Shown here in pieces: positions 34,242-47,330 of a stretch of DNA of 64,000 nt. The notes under the pieces were generated by a model. That model was given only the letters and a program-made list of their open reading frames with translations, did no database searches and was not told the origin of the DNA. Each line of letters opens with the position of its first letter. Position 1 is the stretch's first letter. The position numbers and the translations under genes were made by a program. The stretch is from positions 1,194,834,691 to 1,194,898,690 of the forward strand of contig NC_090445.1 of the NCBI RefSeq assembly GCF_031143425.1, given 5' to 3'. The DNA comes from Pleurodeles waltl (lineage: Eukaryota > Chordata > Amphibia > Caudata > Salamandridae).

Positions 34242-35360
34242 TCATACCAGTTTTTAGCCACAAATGTTAGAATTCCCTACTTTTGGCATTTGGCTATTGG
34301 GTCACCTTCAGCACTACTCCTAGGGGACCACGACTGGTGGGGCCCCACATGGAGGATCAGGACTCAATCAGGCAGGGTTCATGTGTCTGTCAAAGGTGAA
34401 GGGATCCTTTTGTGTTCTTGAAGTTCACATCAGGCGACCAGCAAACTAGCCGTTTTGAGTCACTTTGATTTTCCTGGGTTCAGGTTGCAGGTCCAGTTCT
34501 TCTTCCCCAGGCAAGAGGGCAGCAGGGTAGAAAGAGAGCAATTCCGCAAGACTGCAGCAGGTCAGCAGACCAGCACAGTGTTAGTCCTTTACAGCAGCAC
34601 AGCATTCCTTCCTGGAAGAGTATCCACAGGTCCAGAAGTGTAATGAAGAGTTGGTGTTTGAGATCCTATTGTTATACTCTTGTGGCCTTTTTCTAGAAGG
34701 TGGGAGAAGCTCCTAGACAGTGGCTTTGAAGTGCATGGAATTTCATAATTCCCCAGCCCTGTCTCCAAACAGGCTGCATTGACCATGTGGAGGGGATAAG
34801 TCTTTGTGTGAAGACAGAGCATTCCCTCTTCAGTTGCAAGTGCGGCTGTGCTCAGCTCCAAACCATCCTGCCAGCAGATGGCCCATTGAGGCACACCCAA
34901 TCCCTCTGTTGTGTGACTGTCTAGGAGGAAATCTATCACCTGCACCCAGTCATGTGACCCAAGATGGGCTGCTGGCAGGCCAAGTTTCTAAAGGTGGCAT
35001 TTTCAAAATTGTAATTAAAAACTGACTTTACCATGAACTAGGGGTTTTCATTACAATTTTAAAGACACAAAACATGATATAGCTACCTGCTCCCAATTAG
35101 AAATTACAGCTTATTAAATGTAATGAGGAATCGCCAATGTTATCCTATGGGAGGGGTAGGCCTTACAGTAGTAAAAAAGCAAATGTAGGAGTTTTTCACT
35201 ACCAGAACATGTAAAACTTAAAAGTACACGTCCAGCCTTTTAATTACACAGCACCCTGTCCTGTGGGTTACCTAGGGCCTTCCTTAGGGGTGACTTATAT
35301 GCAATAGAAGAGGTGCTTAAGGCTTGGCATGAGGGATTTTAATGCTAGGTAGACATGGCA
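34242..35360. other. Unclassified, probably repetitive DNA right of ERV1
   Basis: No open frame or terminal repeat was identified. The texture (GC-balanced, CAGCAGGTCAGCAGACC-like runs, conserved-looking phrases) suggests an older dispersed element into which ERV1 inserted. I cannot name a family. Confidence 0.3.
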
Positions 35361-36469
35361 GTTTCAACACTCCGTCCATCATTTTATTTTGTTTTGTGAT
35401 GTTGCCTTGTGACTATACAATACCAATGCAGACCTAATGACCATGTTGTTTTTTTGCTTCACGTGAACATTATAATTTTAGATCTGGGACCGGGGTAAAT
35501 TGAAAACATTGTCAAAACATAACATTTTACATGACCTGTATTTCTTCTTTTACGGTCGGTTCATATTAGATCATCAAAAATTGCAAGTTCTGGGAGTGAG
35601 TGAGAGAGTGAGTGGTTTGACATTATGTGATAATGTTATGATATATTGTAATTTTTAATGTTTTTATGTTAAGAAGCCCACTCTATAGCCAATGTATGAA
35701 ATGTTGGCTTGTGTGTTGTATATATGTTATTGATATACAAAAAAGAAATGAAACATAAACAAAGTGGTAATGAACAAATAGTTGTATTGTATTTAGAATT
35801 GTTTTTATTTTTAGTCATTGGTCAGACCAGCTTGAATGTGAATCGTAAAAGAAGAAATACAGGTCATATGGGATGTTATGTTTTGACCACGTTGTTTTTG
35901 CTTACAACTTCAAAATAGCTGAACAAATATATACCAGCCACCAAATAAAACCGTGCACTGTTTACCCAATCAAGTGTACTTTTTTTAAATGGCTTAAGTT
36001 AAACGCGGATTATTATATGAAATAAAAAGTGGTTATTTTAAGAACCTGCTTTTAACTTTTTCTGCTCTAGATCAATCTGCTTGATATTTGGCAGAAGAAA
36101 ACCCTAAATGATGCACTTTTTGTCCAAATCAATATGATAGGACAAAGTTAACAATTAAATAATGGATTTCCCCTTGTAGTTTTTTGTCACCCTTAACTAA
36201 CTAAGTGTGTAGGGCGGCTAGACTATAGTGTAAATCAGTGGACTCAGTGGGAGTAGGCAGTGTTTAAATATCGCAGGTTCAGACTATATCAACGCTTTGA
36301 CCTCACAAGGTGTCCATTAAGCTATGTTATTATCTGATAAGTGCATTTGACAGATCAGATGTGAAACGCCATATTGTACTTTTTCTTACCAAAATGTTTA
36401 CAATGTACAATGTGTGAGTGACTTTAGCATAGCGACTTCAAGCATGATTGAGGTTGCTGTTGGTGGGGC
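35361..36469. other. AT-rich DNA, nothing recognised
   Basis: Short ORFs only. No RNA gene, terminal repeat or promoter signature was seen. Confidence 0.4.
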
Positions 36470-36770
36470 TTGTTTCATTTGGTGTTGTGTTATGGATTTG
36501 TTGTGGTTCTATGTTGTTATGCTGTTTTGTTCTGTTATTTTGTGCTGTCTTGTCAGCGTTGTGATTTTATAATGTGGTGTTGCTTTTTTTGTTTCTTGTT
36601 GGTTTTATTTTATAGTTTGTGTTGTCATGTGTTATGGTTCTTCTAAGTTATTATTGAGTTGTATTGTAGTTTGTGGCTTCATGTGGTGTGCTGTTGTTGA
36701 TTTGTGTTGTAGTAAAGTGCTGTGCGGAGTTGTGCTGTTATGCTGTTGTTTTGTTGTGGTTGATTGGGCC
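36470..36770 (+). repeat. Low-complexity GTT/TTG-rich tract
   Basis: Degenerate TTGTGTTGT- and TGTTATGCTG-like words dominate the + strand, with almost no runs of A or C. It is consistent with a decayed simple repeat. Confidence 0.6.
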
Positions 36771-37373
36771 TGACGGGAAATCTCCAATTAGCACAAACAT
36801 TATCTACGTCACTGGTGACACACCACAGAACTATTGCCTGTCATATGACCACGAATGGAAGAAAAAGGGCCCGGAAGGATTTCTTCCGTTTTTGTGTATA
36901 ATAGTTTTAGACAATGGCCGCGTTATGTTAGACTGAGTGTAAAAATGATTTAACCAAAGCCGCCCACACACCGGTGTGCGCGGGAACCTGCCATGTTTGA
37001 CAGAAGCAGCGGTACCACAGATGGATTTATCCCGCTGCAGCAGGAGCACCAGCATCTTTAAGCACTGAAGCAACGCAGCAGATTCGAACAGGGAGATTTA
37101 ACACGTGTGCGCGTTCAGCTTCCTCCCTTCTTGTTTAATGCTAAAGCATGCTTTTCTCTCTGCCCGTTCACTGGTCCAGTCGGGCTTTTGCAAAACAACC
37201 AAGCTAGCTGTATGGCTGTGGATGATTCCAGAGCCATTCTAATGAAGTGGGAGGAAGAGCACGGCATTGGCTGGCGGATGTGCTCTCTATGAAGTCAGTA
37301 CATTGCTAGGGAGCAACACAGCGGCACACTGAGGCGCGTTTTCGGGGCAAGGACACCGGATTACCTTTGCAAG
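36771..37373 (+). promoter_or_regulatory. Candidate host promoter and first exon
   Basis: A CpG-containing island between AT-rich flanks. It includes an inverted CCAAT box (ATTGGCTGG, about 37266), a CpG-rich stretch GAGGCGCGTTTTCGGGG (about 37331-37347) and a perfect splice-donor consensus AAG|GTAAGA with the exon end at 37373. A short + frame crosses 36673-36936 and another 37107-37292; neither reads as a known protein, so the exon could be 5' untranslated or noncoding. No transposon hallmarks were seen here. Confidence 0.35.
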
Positions 37374-40300
37374 GTAAGACTCGCGCCCTTTTCATTTAAC
37401 TTGTGAAGCATTCAGTATTTGTCTGCGTGGTCTGTCATTATTTAGACGCAGTGGGTGTTTTGCTATTTTAATGCGCCTGTCAAGACTTACTAAGAAAGCA
37501 ACTTGAATGTTATGAGTCGCTGTCAGTCTATTACGTGCATTCATGTCCCTTCTCTGGTTACTTAGCATGCGTATACCATCTGCTTAAAGGGTAAAATGGC
37601 AGCAGGTGCAGCGTGCCTCGTTGCTGCTCTTTGGTTAATAAACTGTTGGCATGAGGTGTATTTTTCACAGCCAGGTGTCATTGTTTCTAATTTTGTTGAA
37701 GGCTGGTTTTTGCAGCACCTCACTGTGCACTGTCCCTTGTGCTGCTAAAACAGGGCACGCGACAGTAATTGAGGATGCAAGGAAGTCTTTAATTCTTCCT
37801 GAAAGGGTGGGCTGCAGAACTCTACCTTCACGGCGGCAGTTTATAATTTCATCGCAGAGCTGGCAGTGCGTTCATGATCCCACGGGAAACAAAACACACA
37901 TTTCTCGGCGTTGTTTTGTCAATATTTCTGTCCGTTGGAGTTCATGTGACCTTGCGTCTTGAAATTCATAGAAATTGAATTATTCCGTGGATTCTTGTTA
38001 TGGGAAACACACTGTTCGGACTGGCCTGTAGGGCAGTGCAGTGCCCAGTGGGCTGCTCTGACAGATCAATGTGTGGGTCATTTTTTTCCTAGAAGTTGTG
38101 GATCTGTTTTATGGCCAGTTTAGGCCGGGTTTATTGTACATTTCTGTGATATTACCACTTTTTAGCATTCTGCTTCACTAATGGGGGCCACTTTAATGTT
38201 GGTGCCCAGGCCTATGGTTTGTCCCATCCGACCATGGAAATACAACGCTCTCTAAGCGTGGGTTGTAGCGTACATTTACAATATTGCGTTGGGATTCTTA
38301 CGTAGTTCCGAGGTATATTTAAAAAAAACAGCAGATTGGAGCAAACGGACTCCTATAGCATCTATGTTGTACTGGCCAAGCTATGCTTAATGACTATAAT
38401 TCCCATTTCTTACCTGCATAGTGCCTGTTGATTCGAGCTTCGTAAATCTGCATTTAGCATACATGCCAACAGTTTAGAAGAGGGAAGTGAGAGATTTAAA
38501 AAAAAAAAAACAACAACTGGAGAATGTATTTCTCCCTTAGACTTCTATTGAACCGTGGAGAATGTGAGGCTGGGGACAGCCAAAATAAAGCCCGAATCGG
38601 GTCTATTGCCATGTATGTTTTATTGATATTTGCTTTAGTAAATAAAGGCAGTGCATTAATCCTATGCACTTCAGTGACGATAACAAAGGAAGCTGACTTC
38701 GCTATATAGATTACCTTCTGCTTTTCACAGAAGATAGCATATGATAGCGTATGGTACTTTAGGGCTCCAGATTAAATATTTCTAATAGGAGCCATTGTCT
38801 TCTAAGTCAAAAAGTGCAGGTGGTTGGATTGACTATTACGCAAAGGAGCCAGTGTCCCTGAGTCAAAAATTGCAGGTGGGAAGCCAACATTTTAGAAGCT
38901 ACAAATGTGATAACAACCTATTGAGTACACATTAAAAAGTAAGTGTACAAGTGAAAGCAAAATCATAAATATGCTCCCTTTTGTTGCATTTAGTTACCAT
39001 CTACTGAGTAGAAGTTTGAGGACGGCCACTCCTTTCCACCTTTTGCTCCTTTTTCTTCTCACCACCAAAGACTTTTACCCTTATCTCCTGTTCCATCCTG
39101 GCAGTATTTCACCTGTCAACACACTGTGACCCTTATTCACATTCTCTCAGTACCATGTGCACACTGTCTCACCACAGTCTACATGGTCCCACTCCCTATC
39201 CGTACTCTCACGCATGTCCTCACTCATTCCTGTCCATACTCTCACCCCTAGCTACTGTTATCTACAACTCTCTCCCATCACTTACAATCTGTCGCTCTGC
39301 GTCCCCTCTTACACCTGGCATTCACTTTTGTACAGCACCCACACTGACAGAACTTCTGCTGTCACACCCAGCAACCACTGTCACACCCACAGGAGCCCAC
39401 CCACATAAATTCACTCTGAATCACCATCCACTTTTCAACCCTTTTGTTCCTATCTGTAAAATAAAAGAAAAGAAAATCGCGAGTTTCGATTTTGCACAGA
39501 TTGAATGAACATAATGAAGCTTAATCAATTCTTGTAGAATTTAAAATTCTGTGTGCATTTTACTTGTTTGTCTCCTCATAGAGTTCAAAACAGTCGCTGA
39601 GGAGCCCTAAACATCTGCATTCACTGTAATGGAAATCATCTCTCTTATATACTTCTTGGTTTGATCATATCTATAACATTTATTAATGCTTTTTACTTTT
39701 CATTTAACTGCTTCAAAGCACACCTAGGTGTTTTTATTTGACACTGTCTCGTCAAAATAGTTTTGGAACATGAAAGATTACCCAGCCAGAGTAGTCTGTA
39801 GGTAAATCTAGGTTTCACAATAGGTTGGTGCCTCTGAAAAGCAAAGGCCAGAGCAAAGTAAGCCTGACGTAACTGGCTCTGTCCCAGCCCCACCTGTGTT
39901 TCATTTCTCTTCTATATGATTACAGGTTTTCAAATGTAATCCACTGTCGCTTTGTAGGGAAGCAAGTCCTTTGTTTGTCACTGATACATGCATTTATTTT
40001 CAGAATGACAGGAAAATATACACTTATTTTATTTAATATGATTGTTGTCTTGGAAATATACTATATGACTGTTTGATTCTTAGCTCTGTAAGCCTTTTAA
40101 AATGATAACCCCTAATGAAATATTTAATAATTACTCTTCTCTTTCCTTCTTATCCCATATCTGAAGAAAGGCTTTCCACAAAACTGGATTTGAACTAAAA
40201 GAGGATATCCATATATTTATTTTAAATGTGTCTTTAATCACGTTTCATGACTATATAGCATTTATTAACTAGTTTATAAATAAAGTCTGGGTCACCTATA

Positions 40301-40665
40301 GTCTTCTCCTGAGTGAGCCTGGATATCTAACTAACTTATAAATATAGTGTAAGAAATCAACCTGGCATACTAAGGTGGGGGAGTGATCCAAGACATTTAT
40401 ACATGCTAAATCCAAACCCCCATAAGAACATTGCCAAGGTAAACCCACAGAAGTGAGCTAAAGACGCCCTGTTAATCCAGTTGTCATACTTACATAGTGA
40501 CAGTTCAGCATAAGACATACTCTGGGGAACATTCAAGGATCAACACGTGAAATAATAAATACTGTTAAAAGAATAAAGAAGATAATCAACAAATAAAGCT
40601 TGTAAAAAAACAATTTAAATAACTATATTAAAATCCTCAAGTTAAAAAGTAATGAAAAAGATTAA
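37374..40665. other. Intron-like or intergenic DNA, no gene seen
   Basis: Mostly AT-rich with short ORFs. 39010-39430 is C/T-rich with CACTCTCAC-like words. No domain, RNA gene or element boundary was recognised. Confidence 0.4.
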
Positions 40666-41296
40666 GGGGGTCATTCTAACCCTGGCGGTCCAAGACCACC
40701 AGGGCTAAAATGACGGGGGCACCGCCAACAGGCTGGCGGTGCCCCGCTGGGCATTCTGACCGCGGCGGTTCGGCCGCGGTCAGAAGTGGAAAACCGGCGG
40801 TCTCCCGCCGGTTTTCCGCTGCCCAAATGAATCCTCCATGGCGGCGCAGCAAGCTGCGCCGCCATGGAGGATTCTGACACCCCATACCGCCATCCTGTTC
40901 CTGGCGGTTCTCCCGCCAGGAACAGGATGGCGGTATGGGGTGTCGCGGGGCCCCTGGGGGCCCCTGCAGTGCCCATGCCAGTGGCATGGGCACTGCAGGG
41001 GCCCCCGTAAGAGGGCCCCAAAAAGAATTTCAGTGTCTGCTTTGCAGACACTGAAATTCGCGACGGGTGCAACTGCACCCGTCGCACCTTCCCACTCTGC
41101 CGGCTCAATTCTGAGCCGGCGTCCTCGTGGGAAGGTAGTTTTACACTGGGCTGGCGGGCGGCCTTTTGGCGGTCGCCCGCCAGCCCAGTGTAAAACACAG
41201 AATAGCCGCAGCGGTCTTCCGACCGCGGTGCGGTATTCTGGAGGGGGGAAGTCTGGCGGGCGGCCTCCGCCGCCCACCAGACTTAGAATCACCCCC
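40666..41296. mobile_element. 631-bp Harbinger-like element made of consecutive hairpins
   Basis: TAA duplication at 40663-40665 and 41297-41299. Ends are GGGGGTCATTCTAACCCTGG and the complement of CTTAGAATCACCCCC. The interior is a chain of at least eight separate inverted repeats, including 22-bp perfect arms with a 2-base loop (40829-40874), 32-bp perfect arms with a 5-base loop (40876-40944) and 13-bp arms at 40788-40817. No transposase is encoded; it would need one supplied in trans. The PIF/Harbinger assignment rests on the 3-bp TAA duplication. Confidence 0.8.
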
Positions 41297-41299
41297 TAA

Positions 41300-44200
41300 G
41301 TGTCTGTATCATCCTCTCATGACCTTTGCCAAAGTTAGTCTGTTTTTGGGTACACGTTCACGTATGGTTAGAGGTTTTTTTTGTTGGGGAATATAATTAT
41401 ACCTTGGGATTCATTTTTTGTGGATCTCAAATGTCACCAGTGGAGTAGGTTCTAAAACTTAATCCAGTGATGGCACCATGAAGTTGAACACATCGACTTG
41501 GTCACTGACATGAAGAAAATAAATCTCCGGGTGATGGAAGGTGATTCTTTGACAGGACATGTTGGATGAGAGGTTTTGAGATGCCCTGGATGATGTCTCA
41601 CGGTTGGGTCTTCATTAGTGGGACTGGCAGATTTTTTTTGTATTACCAATTGGCAGGACCCATAGGGTGAGCACTGGTCCATGGCCTTGGACGTTACAGG
41701 CGGGAACACATGGTGGAGAATTTTGTAGACATGATTAAAACTGAGTGTGCTAAGGTACCAATGAAGGCTGGGGTCGGTTGCATCTTCTCCTGATTAATGT
41801 AGACATTCTATCATGGTTATTCAGCATTATTAAATACCCATGAGTGTCACAAATTACGAATGGGTCAGACTTTTCCACACCTCTGAAAACATTTCCGCAG
41901 GTAAATATCTGCATGGCAAACCTGCTGAAATTTACTGGGTTACATAGCCCGGTAGATACCAGGACATGCAGGTTTTGGTTCAGAAAACAGCAAGATATTC
42001 CCCATTGCATTAAGGAAAACTAGATTTTCGAATTTTGCACCTGTTAAATTCTGGATCCCAGGTGTCGGAATTTAAAAAGTATGATAAATATCACATGTCC
42101 CTTGAGCGATCTCGTATTGAGGCAATAATCATTTTTCAGAATTGGACTTTTAACTCATACACTTTTATCAACATAGCACAAAGATGTAGTGGTTTTTCCT
42201 CTACTCGTTTTGATTTTTTTTTTAATTGACGTTACCAAAGTTTGCAAAATTAAAACAATATATGTGGCAACAATTTCTGCTGAGTTTGTGGGAAAAAATG
42301 AAAAAATAACATTTTTAGTAGGAGGTTTCTCCTGCAAAGTGTGTTTTTTAAATTATCGTTTTGTTGTACAACACTATTGTTGCGAGTGAAATTTGGCGAA
42401 GCAGAAACGTTTGGCAAGCTGGACGCGCGCTCAGAAAAGCCTCAAAACTAAGTTTGAGATGCAATTCTATTGTTAAACTTCGAAATAAGTAGCACATTCC
42501 CAGATTCAGAGACTTGTTTTTGGGCACGTGTCATCTATACTGATGTACCCGATGTTGTTTATGTAGTCAAAGTCCTGAACCGACTCTGATGCCTTCTGTT
42601 TCGTACTGTTCTTGATCACATGGCCTTCCCGTGCTGTGGGAAACCAATGAGAAACGACCCTCTTACACTGAACTTTTACCAAGCGGTCACCTAGATTGCA
42701 AGGCAAGGTTACTATATGTAATCGTAGTAAGCTTATTCGTGATTGTTCTTAATGTTTCTGTTTTATAAGCTGGACATACGCTCCCCACTTCCCTTCAGTT
42801 GTCGTTAAAGGAAACACCCATTAATGGAAGGTTTCACGTGCAACAGACTTCTAACGATCAAAGAAGGGAGATCTCTCTACTCTGAGTGCTTGTTTGTAAT
42901 GACGGAAGAGGTATAATAACGACGTTTTGGAAGTGATTTACATTAGTGACTGTAAAGCTGAATTACAGAATTCAATAGGACATGAAGTGTAGTGGGCTTA
43001 GCATTAGGTCCCTGTAAAATAAATTAACTACACTATGTAACACCGTCCTAGAACTCCTGGGATGATTAATATTTAAACACACCCGTTAAATATTTTACAC
43101 CTTCTCCTTAATATCACTTTACCTCACATTGAATGACACGGACTGTCTGTTTTTAGGAGATGGAAATAGGCGCAATTTATTTCAGCCGTACACTTAAGCC
43201 CAAGATTTTTTACAGCATTTTAGAAAACATTGAGCACAGAAAATTTCAGAGCTCAGTTACCTACACACGGCTCAACATATATTGCTTGCACAACCTTCTG
43301 AAAAGTAAAAAAAAAAAATTGTCAGAACCCTTTCGAATGCCACAGTGCAGACAGACACTACGGAGCTCCAAAGTTGATGGTTGAGGTCATTTGCCACTGG
43401 TGTCCTCTGGTCAGTCCTACTACAGCTCAGCAATTGGGCCAGGTTCAACCTTTTCTGCACTTGACTGCCAAGATGGCACTGGTGAACAGTCACAGGCTTC
43501 TCACAGAAGTAATATAGGTTGAAAGTGCTCAGAATCCAGAAATCATCCAACAGACACATTCCGTATAGTCCTTCAGCAGTCTCTATTAGAGGCGGGAATT
43601 GGGCTCACATACAGATAATGTTTCCCACAGGTTTAAATGTGCATTCAATAACTCTGATCGTAACCTGTTGTGTGCAGAATCATTACCTTTTTGTGCTTGA
43701 GTGAAGCGGTCATAGCTGTCATTCCTTTAGTGGTGGCAACTGCAAATCGTGGTCCACAACCGTAGTTGGGAGTCATATGAATGGTGGTATCAAAGTAGTC
43801 TTTTCGGAGCAGTTCTCAATGGGAACCTCAGAGGGAGTTCCCGGGGCCCATTTTCAGCAGTGGTTGCCCTGGGTGCCCCCTCTTAGTCAGTTTGCTTTCT
43901 TTGGGTGTTCCCCAGACTAGGAACATGCTGACTTTCTCCTAAATAGTCTCAACTCCTGCAGGGTCAGGAAAACAACTTTCATCTCTCAGCATGCAGGCAT
44001 GCTTTCAGGCACCAGGCAGTCCCTCAGCCACTTTTGCAGGAAGTGCAGGTATGAAGTGATGTCCCCTTACCCCTACGAGATGGCTCAGAGGCAGACACCA
44101 GCCTAGTCGCACTGCGTTCCTTTGTGTACTATGCAGAGCACTTCCTGCCTTGATACTGAAGATCATGGAATTGGAACAAAGTCGAGTGGTTTTAGATTCC

Positions 44201-46442
44201 ACTTTTATACACATTTTCTAGACGGGATGTTGATCATTGGTCTCAAGCTATTTTGGGTGTTTTTTTCTTCAAGTGATTAAAATTATTTCTGGTCAGAGAT
44301 AAGAAATACGATTTCTCACGTTGTAAAAGTTTAAACTAAGCATTTGACAATCTAATATTTTGGGTCCTGGTCTGACCAGTCTTCAAAAGTTGAACAATTT
44401 GTGCCTCTAACTTTGCTATATAGAGGTTGCAGATTGGCAGGTTGTTAGTGGCAAGGTAATGGAATAAAAGCTATCCCCCCTCTAACAACGTCTGACTACA
44501 TTAACATATTCCTTGTTTTCATCTGCATTAAAATAAATGGCAACATTAAAGATAAAACTGTTTTAGGAAATCTGCTCACACTTAATACATTTGTAACTTT
44601 ATTATATTGATCATGTTTTTGCAATAGGATGCTTATTTTATCCTGGCTGTTTTATTCCTTTTCTCATCAGCTTTCTACTTGGATAACGCATTTCGTTAAG
44701 GTGTACAACATTTCATTCTCCTTTGCGGATGATTGTTTTTTCGTTCTCTTTTGCAATTTGCCTCTGGTTTGATTACTTCCCTTACTCTGAAACGTGTACG
44801 TTTTCTAAATAAACGATTTAACATACAATTAACAGTCTAATGCCTCGTAAGAGTTGTAGACTTGGGGCATTTCAATTGAACCTGATTACCATGGCTTGGG
44901 CCAGGACATGGATATACAAGGAAATACTTGTCCCTGGTGACAACGAGTCCTTAGCGTCTATGGAAAGTATTACATTTAATAAAGCTTAGAATTGTACTGG
45001 CCAGCACACCACATTTCCTTTCACTGAAACATTAGAAATAAGATGATATAATTCATGGAACGGTGTTAAGTTGCACAGGAGTCAGAAACTGCTGCTGTGA
45101 TTAAAGCTGGTGTCCCTCTCTGCACCAATTAGTTGGTATGGCTGGCCCTGAAAGCAAGCTGCCAACAACATGAGACTACCAGTCCTGTAGGCTTATCAAC
45201 CCTAATGTGATAGATCACGTGGCTTGCTTGGACCAATCTGAGAGACAGTAATAATGAACGAAGAAGAAGGAGCAATAGAAGATGGAGGACAATTGCTCTC
45301 TTCCTTGGTATTTTTTTTTATTGGGTGAATGTGGAGTGCCGGGATGCCACTACCATTGATAACTGGTGTCGGGGCATCACCATTACAATGCCAGCATCCT
45401 TGCTTTTTGGCATGGAGGTGATTATCTGTGGAAAAAAAAAATCTACCTCTCTGGGAACCAGTGCACAATCTCAGAGGGGCAAATACATATCTCACATCAC
45501 AGCCATTACTATTTGAAGTTCTATTTCTTATGCTTGTAAACTGGGAAGCCCAACAAGAGAGAGGATTACATATTGATAACAGTTACCTGCACTGTCTGTT
45601 TCTCTCAGTGCACTGAGGCCATGAATATTGATGTACACTAACACAGAGTTGACAGAAGTAGCGAAGTAGAATGCAGTGTTTCAAAACAAAATGTCATATG
45701 TATTTGTGGTAGTGAGGGTCAGCTGCTGTCATAGCTCACTTGGAGCTAAAATACGTTTCGACTCCAAAAATGGTTTATTTACCATGGCATCATACTCACA
45801 ACATCAAAACTCTATACACAAGTAAGGTTCGGCTCCCAGTCCTTTCTGGTGGGTTTCAGAAACTGGAGTGCTATTCAGGGTAGGTCTGGTCACGGGAGAA
45901 GGGTGTAAGCAGTCTAACTGAAAAAGGAGAATTAATAATACCACTTCTGATCCAAGCATGTGTGTTTCTCTCCAGCTCATTGAATTGAAGGTTTTATAGA
46001 AGTTACCTCCATAGTTTTGTTGCACCCTTTTGGAATCTGAGATTGCCTTGCCATGTGTGGCTCACACCAGTGCTTTAAATGCAAAAATAAAAGTGCAGGT
46101 ACTCACTATTTAGAGTACTTGTTTGCTCCTAAGAAGTGCTGGTACTCTCCCGTTAAATGTATTTTAGGAGTGCTGAGAAGTGCAGGTACTCTCCCTTTCA
46201 AATTAAAGAAGTGCAGGTATTCAGTACCAGACAGTACCTGTTCATTTAAAGCTCTTTCCCACAAATGACAGAATGGCAGCTTGAGGTTCCAGACACTCTC
46301 TTAATGCAACTATCATCCACCTAAGGATGAAACAGCTCATCCCACACCTGGCCTCCGCTCACCAAGAGAAAGGATTAGAGATGCTGCAGAGACTTAGGTG
46401 TAGAGTTCATCTGCAGTTGGAGGTATCTGGACAATTTTATTT
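41300..46442. other. Intergenic DNA, no gene seen
   Basis: AT-rich sequence with short scattered ORFs. Apart from the short repeat at 46085-46250, I recognise no domain, RNA gene or element boundary. Confidence 0.4.
46085..46250 (+). repeat. AAGTGCAGGTACTC short repeat, about 4 units
   Basis: AAGTGCAGGTACTC or close variants recur at about 46092, 46135, 46180 and 46208, with irregular 28-45-bp spacing. It looks like the repeated tail of a dispersed element. Confidence 0.55.
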
Positions 46443-46446
46443 CTAG

Positions 46447-47330
46447 TGAATTGTATGTATTTTGGATTAAGAATCTGCATAGAATTTGACTAATATAGAA
46501 AAAAATGTGCGTCTTGGAAAATGTTCCCACGTGAGTGGCCGCCATTAAATTACAAAATGTCTTTTTTAAAAGCTTATGGGTATTAATTGAAGTAGCTGCA
46601 TTAGGAGAAATGTAGCAATGTGTTAAAATAATGATTACATGTTATGTATTTGCTTTATTAATTATGAGCCTTAAGTTGGCGAGGTTTGGGCCTAGGTTTG
46701 CACAGACTCATATTAAGTGCACTGTTTAGTAAAGTTGTGGGAATGTATGTCTAGAGAAATTAATTTATGTTTTGTACATACTGTGTTGACCAAACGTTAG
46801 CAGATGTCTTTAATTTGCTCATGAGGATTGCTTGCTAGAATATCTTGTATTAGTAATTGTTACACTGTATATTTTGATGCATGAGACGACGATTTTCCCA
46901 GGAGATAACAATGGATGCACTGACTGGAGTACGGATGGATGCAAAAATGTTACCTTAATTTGTACTGTGACTCTCGAATGTTTAGTGATCAATGTGTTAT
47001 CTAAATTGAGATTCTTTAGGATATTTGGATAACCAGTATTCTTATATGTTTATCAGTTGGTGTTAAGATTAATTTATTAATATAGGGAAATAAACTTTCT
47101 AACTTTTACATAAAGGCGTGGTTATTAGTGGCCTAATGGGTCATGGTGTGTAAAGATTACTGACTCCACAGAATATTTGATGATGTTTATTGATTATGAT
47201 GAAGTAATTGCAATGTATTTGGGACTTATGGTGGAACCACTCTAAGCATAGTCAAAAGGTCTATCAAACCTCTAATGCGTCCCCTTATAAAGTAACATTA
47301 AGAGACCAAATAAGGATCGAGGCGCTAACA
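46447..47330 (+). mobile_element. Solo LTR related to ERV1, shortened
   Basis: CTAG flanks both sides (46443-46446 and 47331-47334), the same duplication length as ERV1. It starts TGAATTG and ends GCGCTAACA. It aligns with the ERV1 LTR over its first part (GCATAGAAT, ATGTATTAGCTTTATTAAT-like words) and its last about 250 bp (AGGGAAATAAAC with AATAAA at 47089-47094, GGTCATGGTGTGT). At 884 bp it lacks roughly 700 bp of the middle of the ERV1 LTR. It is older and more diverged. Confidence 0.75.

Noticed and set aside
40671..41299. Overlapping ORFs of 105-175 codons in the 631-bp element
   Set aside because: They are open on both strands because of palindromic GC-rich hairpins; no transposase motif is present.
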